DNA of 64,000 nucleotides from contig CM040743.1 of the NCBI GenBank assembly GCA_022829145.1, forward strand, positions 1,835,001 through 1,899,000, given 5' to 3'. Positions 46,901 to 58,967 of this stretch are shown here, one piece after another. The number at the start of each line of letters is the position of its first letter. Within the stretch, counting starts at the first letter, position 1. Origin of the DNA: Albula goreensis. Lineage: Eukaryota; Chordata; Actinopteri; Albuliformes; Albulidae. Position numbers and translations under genes: made by a program. The notes below the pieces were generated by a model, which searched no databases, had not been told where the DNA came from, and was given only the letters and a program-made list of their open reading frames with translations.

Positions 46901-49900
46901 TACCTCCACTGAATAAGGAGAACAGGTGGGAATGAAGGGAGTTGGGTAAAATACTGTATCAGAGTACTTGCTGGCTGGGAACACAGAGACAGTGTGGATA
47001 ATGAGGATGGGTTAAATGATTACATAGTTCCAATCCTACATTCCGTTAGAAGCACAAAACCTAGGACATTCTAAGACAAGGTGGTCTTTACAGCATACAA
47101 CGTGGACCAAAAAAGACAACAAAAACTGTGGCTCTGGGATCTGCAGGTCTCAGCAGCACACCAGTACCAGCCTGTGTCGCTCCTCTCCAGTTCCCTCACT
47201 GTCACATTGAACTGTCCGATATCGTCATCACTGATCTGGATGATTGAATTCTGGGATGTCTCAACTGCCCCTGCTTCCAGACAGGAGATCTGGTCCCCGA
47301 TCCTGCACCAGTTTTTCTGTGTCCTCTGGAGACTGTTACCATAGCGACAGCGGATACTGACACTTTTCCCTACAAAACTGCTCACCCTGTTCTTATCCAC
47401 TGACAGGTCTGGAGTACCTGAACACAGAGACAGTGTTAATGAGGATGGGAAGCTGGATTCATGTTACAGCACTCTCAATTACAGACGTGTATGACAACTC
47501 ACCTGTGTCTATATGACCACTTACCTGTGTGTGTGTGTGCAACAGCTCGCCTGTGTGTGACAGCTCATCTGTCCCTATAAGACGGCTCACCTGTTAGCAA
47601 TACAGCTCACCTGTGTGTAAGATAGCTCACCTGTCCCTATAGGATGGCTCACCTGTTAGCAATACAGCTCACCTGTGTGTAAGACAGCTCTCCTGTTAGC
47701 AATACAGTTCACCTGTGTGTGTAAGACAGCTCACCTGTATGAGCCAATGAGCCAGCTCACCTGTAGTGACAGTGAGATTCAGCTTTGCTCCACCCTCCAG
47801 TACTCCATCAACCTCCATAGAACACCAGTACGTGTCTGAGTCTGTAACCTGCAGGTCACTCAGGGTCACAGTGAACACCTGCTGGGCGGGGTCATCAGTG
47901 ATTAACACTCCTCCTTTACTCTGTGGAGAGTCAGTGCGCACTATGGGGATGCAGTAATCCCAACGATATCCCTTACACCAGTATTTAACATGGTGTTCAT
48001 ATCCTTCATCATAGTGACACGGGATGGTGACAGATCCCCCTGCCTGTACAGTTAACCTGCGCACTGTCCTCACACTGTTAGTACCTGCAGAGACAGTCAG
48101 TGAAACGACATTAGTGAATCATTAACCTTAATTAGCCTTTATTACCATCATTAGTGAAATATTAGCCTTTATAAGCCTTTATTACCATCGTTAGTTAATT
48201 ATTAACATTAATTAGCCTTTATTACCATCATTAGTTAATTATTAACCTTAATTAGCCTTTATTACCATCATTAGTGAAATATTAGCCTTTATAAGCCTTT
48301 AGTACCATCATTAGTGCAATATTAGCCTTTATAAGTCTTTATTACCATCATTAGTGAAATATTAGCCTTTATAAGCCTTTATTACCATCATTAGTTAATT
48401 ATTAACCTTAATTAGCCTTTAGTACCATCATTAGTGCAATATTAGCCTTTATAAGCCTTTATTACCATCATTAGTTAATTTTTAACCTTAATTAGCCTTT
48501 ATTACCATCATTAGTGCAATATTAGCCTTTATAAGCCTTTATTACCATCATTAGTTAATTATTAACCTTAATTAGCCTTTATTACCCTCATTAGTGCAAT
48601 ATTAGCCTTTATAAGTCTTTATTACCATCATTAGTTAATTTTTAACCTTAATTCGCCTTTATTACCATCATTAGTGCAATATTAGCCTTTATAAGCCTTT
48701 ATTACCATCATTAGTTAATTTTTAACCTTAATTAGCCTTTATTACCATCATTAGTGAAATATTAGCCTTTATAAGCCTTTATTACCATCGTTAGTTAATT
48801 ATTAACATTAATTAGCCTTTATTACCATCATTAGTTAATTATTAACCTTAATTAGCCTTTATTACCATCATTAGTGAAATATTAGCCTTTATAAGCCTTT
48901 AGTACCATCATTAGTGCAATATTAGCCTTTATAAGTCTTTATTACCATCATTAGTGAAATATTAGCCTTTATAAGCCTTTATTACCATCATTAGTTAATT
49001 ATTAACCTTAATTAGCCTTTATTACCATCATTAGTTAATTATTAACCTTAATTAGCCTTTATTACCATCATTAGTGCAATATTAGCCTTTATAAGCCTTT
49101 ATTACCATCATTAGTTAATTTTTAACCTTAATTAGCCTTTATTACCATCATTAGTGCAATATTAGCCTTTATAAGTCTTTATTACCATCATTACTACAAT
49201 ATTAGCCTTTATAAGTCTTTATTACCATCATTAGTGAAATATTAGCCTTTATAAGCCTTTATTACCATCATTAGTGAAATATTAGCCTTTATAAGCCTTT
49301 ATTACCATCATTAGTTAATTTTTAACCTTAATTAGCCTTTATTACCATCATTAGTGCAATATTAGCCTTTATAAGCCTTTATTACCATCATTAGTTAATT
49401 ATTAACCTTAATTAGCCTTTATTACCATCATTAGTGCAATATTAGCATTTATAAGTCTTTATTACCATCATTACTACAATATTAGCCTTTATAAGTCTTT
49501 ATTACCATCATTAGTGAAATATTAGCCTTTATAAGCCTTTAGTACCATCATTAGTGCAATATTAGCCTTTATAAGCCTTTATTACCATCATTAGTGAAAT
49601 ATTAGCCTTTATAAGCCTTTATTACCATCATTTGTTAATTTTTAACCTTAATTAGCCTTTATTACCCTCATTATTGCAATATTAGCCTTTATAAGCCTTT
49701 ATTACCATCATTAGTTAATTATTAACCTTAATTAGCCTTTATTACCATCATTAGTGCAATATTAGCCTTTATAAGTCTTTATTACCATCATTACTACAAT
49801 ATTAGCCTTTATAAGTCTTTATTACCATCATTAGTGCATTATTAACCTTTAAATGTTCCATGTTGGCTCCCCAATGGTGGAATGACCTCCCTGTCCCAAA

Positions 49901-52900
49901 ACGACTTGCCCAATCATTATAATCTTTCCAGCGTGTTCTGAAACCCATCTCTTTAGGACATACCTGATCTAATTATCCTTTATTATCTACCCCCATTCAG
50001 CAATCGTTTGATGTTTTATGTATTATGACTTGTAATATATTATGTATTTACATTCATATTACCTTATTTTGTGTAAATTATTATGAACTATAGCTTATTA
50101 TAATTAATTTATTTTTGGTTTTACTTGGTTATGTATCATGTTTTATATGCTTGGTGGTTACACTTAGCTCATTATGTTTATTTGACTGTTTTAGACTCTT
50201 TTGGTTTTTACTGCTTTTGTATAAATGTTGCTTTTTTGTTGCTGCATTTGAGTTGTAACTATTGTATGTATTTCTGTACGCCGCTTTGGATAAAAGCGCC
50301 TGCTAAATACATGAATTAAATAATATTCATTAATGTATTATTAGTCATTATAACAATTATTAGATCATTATTTGCTATATCCGTATACAATGTGTGACAG
50401 TATTAGCCCTTATGACCACCATGATTGCGTTGTCTCCCATCAGAAGATTACTAGCCATAACCATGTCACACCACTGGTGCACAATCAGAGCATAATTAGA
50501 CTTCCATAGCTGACCATTACGACATTATTAACCTGAAATTAAAATCTATGCAACAATTATCAGAGAAAGATTAGTCTCTGTCACCATCGTTACAGCTTCG
50601 TTCACCTTCACAGACATGTCATTGTTATTAGTTTGTTATTAGCCATTGCAACAATTACTGCTACACAGAGAGTCACGATATCCAACATGAGCAACTGACT
50701 AGCCCTTACACATTACTGTAAACTTGATCGCGTTGCCCCACATCCCTGCCTCACTCTTCTCTTCTCAAATGGCCCGCAATAAAGCTGACTGTCAGCTCAC
50801 GTTGTAATTGTCATCTTTCAGACACCAGTCGTTCTCTTTTTTTTTTTTTTTTTTCGGCATGGATCAGATGTGCAGAACATAATAGGGTGGAAGTGCAGAC
50901 CGTCCCCTCAGCTGAGGAAGTGTTTTATTTCCTCATGTGTTAGAGACAGAGAAGCCTCAACTCTGCAGATAAATGGAGAGCCATGATGCTCCAAAAGTGT
51001 GATACTCTTACATGGGGCCCCAACAATATCTGATAATAAGACATTATCACATCAGGTGGTGTGTGCCATAGAAAAAAAAAGAATCATCTACACATGTGAC
51101 ACTAAGTGCTGGCTGCTTACGGTTGGAGACGTAGATGTGGACTGGGATCTGCAGGTCTCCAGCAGCACACCAGTACCAGCCTGTGTCGCTCCTCTCCAGT
51201 TCCCTCACTGTCACAGTTAGGAGCCCTTGTGTTTCATCATCATTCAGACGGACTCTGCTCTGGGACTCCTCACTGCTCCCTGCTGTCACACAGGAGACCC
51301 CGTCCCCGATCCTGCACCACTTTTTCTGTTTCTCCTGGAGACTGTTACCATAGCGACAGAGGACACGGACACTACTCCCTACCATACTGCTCACCCTGTT
51401 CTTCTCCACTGACAGGGCTGGAGTACCTGAACACAGAGACAGTGTTAATGAGGATGGGAAGCTGGGAGGCGGGGTTTATGTGCCTGTAAACATAAACACA
51501 GCTGTGAATGAATATTTGTCTTAAATACTGTACTTTTTACTGAATTTGAGTACTGAGGTTGATCATATTCACAAGCCCATTGCTGGAGCCTGCAGAGTCA
51601 GTTTGGCAGACAAGCATTTATTCCTCACTAAAAATGTGTTCTTGTTCAGGGTTTTAACTGTTTTCTGTTATATGTATACATTTTTTAGCCATTAATGAAA
51701 TTGTTTGGTATTTCCCCTGTGTTGCCTTATTAACTAACTAGCTAACACTGAGGCAGGGTAACACATGTACATGTGCACTGGCCCTGCAGACTCTCAGCTA
51801 ATCTCCCCTGTGTTCCCTTATTAACTAACTAGCTAACAGTGAGGCAGGGTAACACATGTACATGTGCACTGGCCCTGCAGACTCTCAGCTAATATCCCCT
51901 GTGTTCCCTTATTAACTAACTAGCTAACACTGAGGCAGGGTAACACATGTACATGTGCACTGGCCCTGCAGACACACAGCTAGTCTCCCCTGTGTTCCCT
52001 TATTAACTAACTAGCTAACAGTGAGGCAGGGTAACACATGTACATGTGAACTGGCCCTGCAGACTCTCAGCTAGTCTCCCCTGTGTTCCCTTATTAACTA
52101 ACTAGCTAACAGTGAGGCAGGGTAACACATGTACATGTGCACTGGCCCTGCAGACTCACAGCTAATCTCCCCTGTGTTCCCTTATTAACTAACTAGCTAA
52201 CAGTGAGGCAGGGTAACACATGTACATGTGCACTGGCCCTGCAGACTCTCAGCTAATCTCCCCTGTGTTCCCTTATTAACTAACTAGCTAACAGTGAGGC
52301 AGGGTAACACATGTACATGTGCACTGGCCCTACAGACTCACTGCTAATCTCCCCTGTGTTCCCTTATTAACTAACTAGCTAACACTGAGGCAGGGTAACA
52401 CATGTACATGTGCACTGGCCCTGCAGACTCACAGCTAATCTCCCCTGTGTTCCCTTATTAACTAACTAGCTAACAGTGAGGCAGGGTAACACATGTACAT
52501 GTGCACTGGCCCTGCAGACTCTCAGCTAATCTCCCCTGTGTTCCCTTTTTAAGACAAATGGACACTCAGCATCTTATGGGCTGCTGCTCAGGTAACTCAC
52601 CTGCAGTGACTGAGAGGGAGATAGACACCTTGTCATCTAGAGTCTCATATCCACCTTTCTCCACAGCACACCAGTACTTTCCTGAGTCTGTAACCTGCAG
52701 GTCACTCAGGGTCACAGTGAACACCTGCTGGGCGGGGTCATCAGTGATTGACACTCCTCCTTTACTCTGTGGAGAGTCAGTGCGCACTACGATAGTGCAG
52801 GATATCCATGGTGACCCCTTACACCAGTATTTAACATGGTGTTCATATCCTTCATCATAGTGACACGGGATGGTGAAAGATCCCCCTCTCTGCACAGTTA

Positions 52901-53959
52901 AGCTGCTCACTGTCCTCACACTGTCAGCACCTGTACCTGCATATAAAGATATAAAAATAAGTGAAACATCAATACAATGGAATGAAACTAGTGCTTTATT
53001 GTTATTCATTACAATTGTATTATTTATAATTATCTAACAATCACTACTATGGAGCATAACCAAATTCCAGCCATTAGCAACTGAATTCTGTTCTGGTCTA
53101 CTGACCTGTGTGTGCATATTTAATTATTAATTTATTTAAAAATGTTCTTTTCCTCTTTTTGTCATGGACATACTTCCCCATGTACAGTATGTAAAAGTCC
53201 AAAGCAGTTTCTGTCCCACATTGTTTTTATTTATTTATTTTTTATTTATTTCTAATATCACTAAGAGCACCACATTGCATTCCTCACAAGCACAAGGGGT
53301 TTTAAATCAAGACTCCGTTCACAGATGCACAGTTAAAACCCCACTGTTGTCTTCATGCTTTAGGGAATGATTCACTATTCTCATTTTTCAGCTGTGTGTC
53401 TGATTTTTTTCACTGATGTATTTTTTCACTTGTGACCCTTTTTATTGATGTACCTCTCTTTCGGGTTTTTACCCCTCATTTTGTGACGTGTGTTCAGACC
53501 TGAATTTCAAACTTAAAAATTGTGTCTATCAAATTGTTTGTGAAAACCAATTGCCTTTAACCATCTGTGTACTGTGGTGTAAACTAAAGAACGGTGTTAA
53601 TGACTGTTTAGTCTGAGATAGAAAATTTAGGCAGTTATTACCCATCTAATGTTGTAACAAGGCACACTACGGCTGTAAAATGCACTTTGAAGCAACTTCA
53701 AGCTGGAAGACAGTAGTGCAGGTATGACATAAAACAGGTGATATCCATCCACAAACATAACATAAGCAACCTCATAGAAACATATGACATCAATATATGT
53801 AGTAAAAGCACATTTAAACTGCAATGTTGGCCTCTAATATCAAATGACATCATTGCAAAGATAAAAAACAAATAAGCCAAGAATAAGCACTCTCCTTTTT
53901 CCAGCCGATACAGGACACTTACCAGGGAGGAAGAGGAGGATGAAGATGAGAGGACCCAT
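42810..53959 (-). CDS. Ig receptor gene 1: CMRF35/pIgR-like receptor, alternating V domains, ITIM tail, 3' end in gap
   Basis: Minus-strand exons: signal peptide 53923-53959; V domains 52601-52936, 51121-51426, 47761-48084, about 47110-47417 (damaged), about 46620-46810 (relic), about 46310-46495 (relic), 45256-45579 and 44615-44938; stalk 44415-44474 and 43881-43917; TM 43552-43646; tail 43205-43245 and 42810-42875. Two exon types alternate. Type b carries HHVKYWCKG with an extra Cys as in pIgR/CD300 V domains. Type a carries SVEKNRVS, RELERSDTGWYWCAA. Exons are phase 1-1, so skipping the damaged ones keeps the frame. The last exon seen carries EDEVAYISVV, an ITIM consensus (V-x-Y-x-x-V). 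Further tail exons should lie in the gap. Family members bind lipids or Ig and usually inhibit or tune myeloid cells; the ligand here is unknown. Confidence 0.8.
43552..43646 (-). CDS. Ig gene 1 transmembrane exon
   Basis: HDILIPFLVTFGLLLLLVIT, AVVTWKLWNTH. 95 nt, the same size as in gene 2. No charged residue inside the helix that would suggest adaptor pairing. Confidence 0.85.
43881..44474 (-). CDS. Ig gene 1 stalk exons
   Basis: Exon 44415-44474 encodes TTQPPVLSTVTQHTNSSTTG; exon 43881-43917 encodes PGTDAEVGESD and ends in phase 2, fitting the TM exon. A (CAGA)n microsatellite abuts the acceptor of the second. Confidence 0.75.
43921..43997. repeat. (CAGA)n microsatellite
   Basis: About eighteen perfect tetranucleotides directly upstream (minus strand) of the second stalk exon. 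Confidence 0.97.
44615..44938 (-). CDS. Ig gene 1 V domain 8 (type a)
   Basis: LSVEKNRVSGVEGGNVSIHC, KWCRIGDQISCLEAG, RELERSDTGWYWCAAGDLQI through IYVTEKTETTAG. 324 nt, open. Confidence 0.88.
45080..45255. repeat. About 40-bp tandem repeat of splice-donor-like units
   Basis: Four copies of gctcacctgtgtgtgtaaga, cagctcacctgtatgagcca, adjoining the donor of V domain 7. On the minus strand every unit holds two caggtgagc donor-like sites. A degenerate relative is at 47510-47760 beside V domain 3. Confidence 0.88.
45256..45579 (-). CDS. Ig gene 1 V domain 7 (type b)
   Basis: SVRTVSRLTVQAGGSVTIPC, HHVKYWCKGYHWNYC, LQVTDSGQYWCSMEFDGILE. 324 nt, open. Confidence 0.88.
45660..45835. repeat. 36-bp tandem repeat, four copies
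   Basis: Unit attacagcaaatgaaggcca, tcagaggatcgttagc. It is open on both strands because 36 is divisible by three; not considered coding. Confidence 0.9.
46310..46495 (-). pseudogene. Ig V exon relic (type a) with internal deletions and duplication
   Basis: Keeps gacgtagatgtgaactggga, the cctgtgtcgctcctctcca block twice, and cctgttcttctccactgaca at its other end. The middle of the domain is missing. Confidence 0.8.
46620..46810 (-). pseudogene. Ig V exon relic (type b) with internal deletions
   Basis: Short blocks identical to intact type b exons (gagattcagct, tgctgggcggggtcatcagtg, ttgacactcctcctttac) are kept in order with the DNA between them missing. No open frame. Confidence 0.8.
47110..47417 (-). 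pseudogene. Ig gene 1 V domain 4 (type a), damaged 3' end
   Basis: LSVDKNRVSSFVGKSVSIRC, NWCRIGDQISCLEAG, RELERSDTGWYWCAA. One base is then lost (gctgagacc instead of gctggagacc), and the final strand and splice donor are replaced by unrelated sequence. Confidence 0.75.
47761..48084 (-). CDS. Ig gene 1 V domain 3 (type b)
   Basis: SVRTVRRLTVQAGGSVTIPC, HHVKYWCKGYRWDYC, LQVTDSDTYWCSMEVDGVLE. 324 nt, open. Confidence 0.88.
48108..49850. repeat. 40-bp satellite-like array with two monomer types, Ig gene 1 intron
   Basis: About 43 monomers, all in a strict 40-bp register. Type A is ttagttaattattaacctta plus attagcctttattaccatca; type B is ttagtgcaatattagccttt plus ataagcctttattaccatca. A and B are mixed in short recurring blocks. 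Degenerate relatives continue outside the array (50330-50400) and beside gene 2 (63610-64000). Confidence 0.95.
49850..50330. mobile_element. 3' end of a fish L2-type LINE or derived SINE
   Basis: Ends with ctttggataaaagcgcctgc and taaatacatgaatt, the hallmark tail of fish L2-clade retroposons, after ccaatggtggaatgacctcc, which matches their 3' region by recognition. The tail direction is plus. No reverse-transcriptase frame is present. Confidence 0.65.
51121..51426 (-). CDS. Ig gene 1 V domain 2 (type a)
   Basis: LSVEKNRVSSMVGSSVRVLC, KKWCRIGDGVSCV, TVRELERSDTGWYWCAAGDL. 306 nt, donor aacc/gtaagc. Confidence 0.88.
51727..52550. repeat. 91-bp minisatellite, nine copies, Ig gene 1 intron
   Basis: Exact 91-bp spacing of ttattaactaactagctaac, from 51727 through 52455. 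Each unit contains the self-complementary acatgtacatgt. Copies differ by single substitutions only. Confidence 0.95.
52601..52936 (-). CDS. Ig gene 1 V domain 1 (type b)
   Basis: SVRTVSSLTVQRGGSFTIPC, HHVKYWCKGSPWISC, TVTLSDLQVTDSGKYWCAVE. 336 nt, open; Cys pair plus the extra pIgR-type Cys. Confidence 0.88.
53923..53959 (-). CDS. Ig gene 1 signal-peptide exon
   Basis: MGPLIFILLFLPG: a very short hydrophobic leader with donor cctg/gtaagt, phase 1 into the first V exon. A CA/GT repeat lies just upstream in the presumed 5' UTR. Confidence 0.8.
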
Positions 53960-56214
<2,255 letters not shown>

Positions 56215-56492
56215 TCATAAACTCACATGTTTGCGCTGAGGGGCCACAGAGCTGTAGGTGACGGCATCAGCAGCATCTACACAGGAAGGCGGGGCCTGCT
56301 GTCCTGTCTGTCAAAAGGTCAAAGGGCACAGAGGCCACACACACAGTGAATGTGAGGCTGGTGTGGAGCAGGACTCTGATCTGTAATGTTTGGTGTCTCT
56401 GCTGAGCAGTGCGGACTCTGAGCCTACCTCTCTGTGCTGCAGGACGATGGAGCTGTAGGTGACCTCATCACCAGAGTCTGCTGGAGGCTGGA

Positions 56493-56550
<58 letters not shown>

Positions 56551-56807
56551 CACACACACATACAGACATGCATGCACAAATATATGTATGCAAACACACA
56601 CACAGACAATTGAGAGATCACTGCTTCATATAAACTACTTTTGTTGAATTGACTCTAAAAAAAAATCTAAATCTAAGCAATGTCTTCAGTGGAAGAAAAA
56701 TGTGTAAATGTTGTTAATGAAAAAAGTGGACGTTTCTCTGTTCTTTACCATCACTGTGATGTATGCTGTTTCATAATCTGGCTCTGTGAACCTCTGCAAG
56801 ACAGACA

Positions 56808-56862
<55 letters not shown>

Positions 56863-58967
56863 AGACACGCAGACACACACACAGATACACACACAAGACC
56901 GTGTCCTTACAGAGACTCAGACAGGGCCGTGTCCGTACAGAGACTCAGACAGGGCCGTGTCCGTACAGAGACTCAGACAGGGCCGTGTCCTTACAGAGAC
57001 TCAGACAGGGCCGTGTCCGTACAGAGACTCAGACAGGGCCGTGTCCTTACAGAGACTCAGACAGGGCCGTGTCCGTACAGAGACTCAGTCAGGGCCGTGT
57101 CCGTACAGAGACTCAGACAGGGCCGTGTCCGTACAGAGACTCAGACAGGGCCGTGTCCGTACAGAGACTCAGACAGGGCCGTGTCCGTACAGAGACTCAC
57201 TCAGGGCTGTGACTCAGACAGGGCCGTGTCCTTACAGAGACTCAGACAGGGCCGTGACTCAGTCAGGGCCGTGTCCTTACAGAGACTCAGACAGGGCCGT
57301 GACTCAGTCAGGGCCGTGTCCTTACAGAGACTCAGACAGGGCCGTGTCCTTACAGAGACTCAGACAGGGCCGTGTCCTTACAGAGACTCAGACAGGGCCA
57401 TGTCCGTACAGAGACTCAGACAGGGCCGTGTCCTTACAGAGACTCAGACAGGGCCGTGTCCTTACAGAGACTCAGACAGGGCCATGTCCTTACAGAGACT
57501 CAGACAGGGCCGTGTCCGTACAGAGACTCAGACAGGGCCGTGTCCGTACAGAGACTCAGACAGGGCCGTGTCCGTACAGAGACTCACTCAGGGCTGTGAC
57601 TCAGACAGGGCCGTGTCCTCCGTACAGAGACTCAGACAGGGCCGTGTCTCAGTCAGACAGAGACTCAGACAGGGGCCGTGTCCTTACAGAGACTCAGACA
57701 GGGCCGTGTCCTTACAGAGACTCAGACAGGGCCGTGTCCGACAGGGCCGTGACTCAGTCAGGGCCGTGTCAGAGACTCAGACAGGGCCGTGTCCGTACAG
57801 AGACTCAGAGACTCACTCAGGGCTGTGACTCAGACAGGGTCCGTGTCCTTGTCCTTACAGAGACTCAGACAGGGCCGTGTCCGTACAGAGACTCAGTCAG
57901 GGCCGTGTCCTTACAGAGACTCAGACAGGGCCGTGTCCGTACAGAGACTCAGACAGGGCCGTGTCCGTACAGAGACTCAGACAGGGCCGTGTCCGTACAG
58001 AGACTCAGACAGGGCCGTGTCCGAGACTCACAGAGACTCACAGGGCCGTGTCCTTAGGGCTGTGACTCAGACAGGGCCGTGTCCTTACAGAGACTCAGAC
58101 AGGGCCGTGTCCGTACAGAGACTCAGACAGGGCCGTGTCCGTACAGAGACTCAGACAGGGCCGTGTCCGTACAGAGACTCAGACAGGGCCATGTCCGTAC
58201 AGAGACTCAGACAGGGCCGTGTCCGTACAGAGACTCACTCAGGGCTGTGACTCAGACAGGGCCGTGTCCTTACAGAGACTCAGACAGGGCCGTGTCCATA
58301 CAGAGACTCAGTGAGGAGGTGGGTAAGGAGTTGGGTGAGGAGTTGGGTGAGAAGGTGGGTGAGGAGGTGGCTTTACCCAGATTTCCACACTGTGCTGCTT
58401 AATATGAGGCTCTACAGGGGCAGAAACAGCAGTCTCTCCCAGAGCCTCCATATTTCCTGTAGAAAATACCACAGCGTCAGAGTTTTTCTGACGATGACAA
58501 AAGTGTAAGTCAGTAATGTCTGACTTGGGTCATGTACATATTTTGTGTCTTCTTACCCCGGACCTCATTGCAGTGAACTTTCTGCAAACTGATTAGAGCT
58601 TTAAAATAAATTCCAATTTTCACTCAGGCTCAGATTAAAAAAAAAAAAAAAAAAAAACCTCCCGTTTCATGTGGTTGTATGTCTTGTTTAGAAATGTTTT
58701 GTTGAAACCCTCCAGTGATCCACAGATGTGTATTTAAAACAGGTCTAATTCATATTCGCACAGATGTACTTTGATTGGCTTCTGCTCTGACCTCCATCAG
58801 CCCTTCGGCCAATCAGGATCTCACAGGGACAGATGAGCGCATAGGTAATGAACTTTGAGTTTCAGGCTCTTAAATGATTCAGACTGGCTGTAAGATTAAA
58901 ATGACCACAGTCTGAAACACACTTACTGTGTTCCTGTTTCCTGCTCTTCTCTCATTCTGAGTTTTCT
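56215..58967 (-). CDS. Ig gene 2 tail exons with ITIMs
   Basis: 58927-58967 basic exon (KTQNERRAGNRNT); 56749-56793 RFTEPDYETAYITVM; 56428-56487 PPADSGDEVTYSSIVLQHRE; 56215-56295 APPSCVDAADAVTYSSVAPQ, RKHVSL, stop. The acceptor at 56296 (gacagcag) rather than the nearer tgtgtag keeps phase 0. Confidence 0.78.

Noticed and set aside
48108-49850. CRISPR-like array
   Set aside because: The units are contiguous 40-bp monomers without unique spacers, in an animal intron.
56286-56296. Acceptor tgtgtag directly before the last Ig gene 2 exon
   Set aside because: It would put the VTYSSV exon out of phase with the preceding exon; the upstream acceptor gacagcag keeps phase 0.
56680-58250. Open frames of up to about 420 codons (repeats of RLRQGRVRTETQTGPC-like sequence)
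   Set aside because: They are produced by a 28-bp minisatellite without stops, are open in all three plus-strand phases, and lie in an intron of the minus-strand Ig gene 2.
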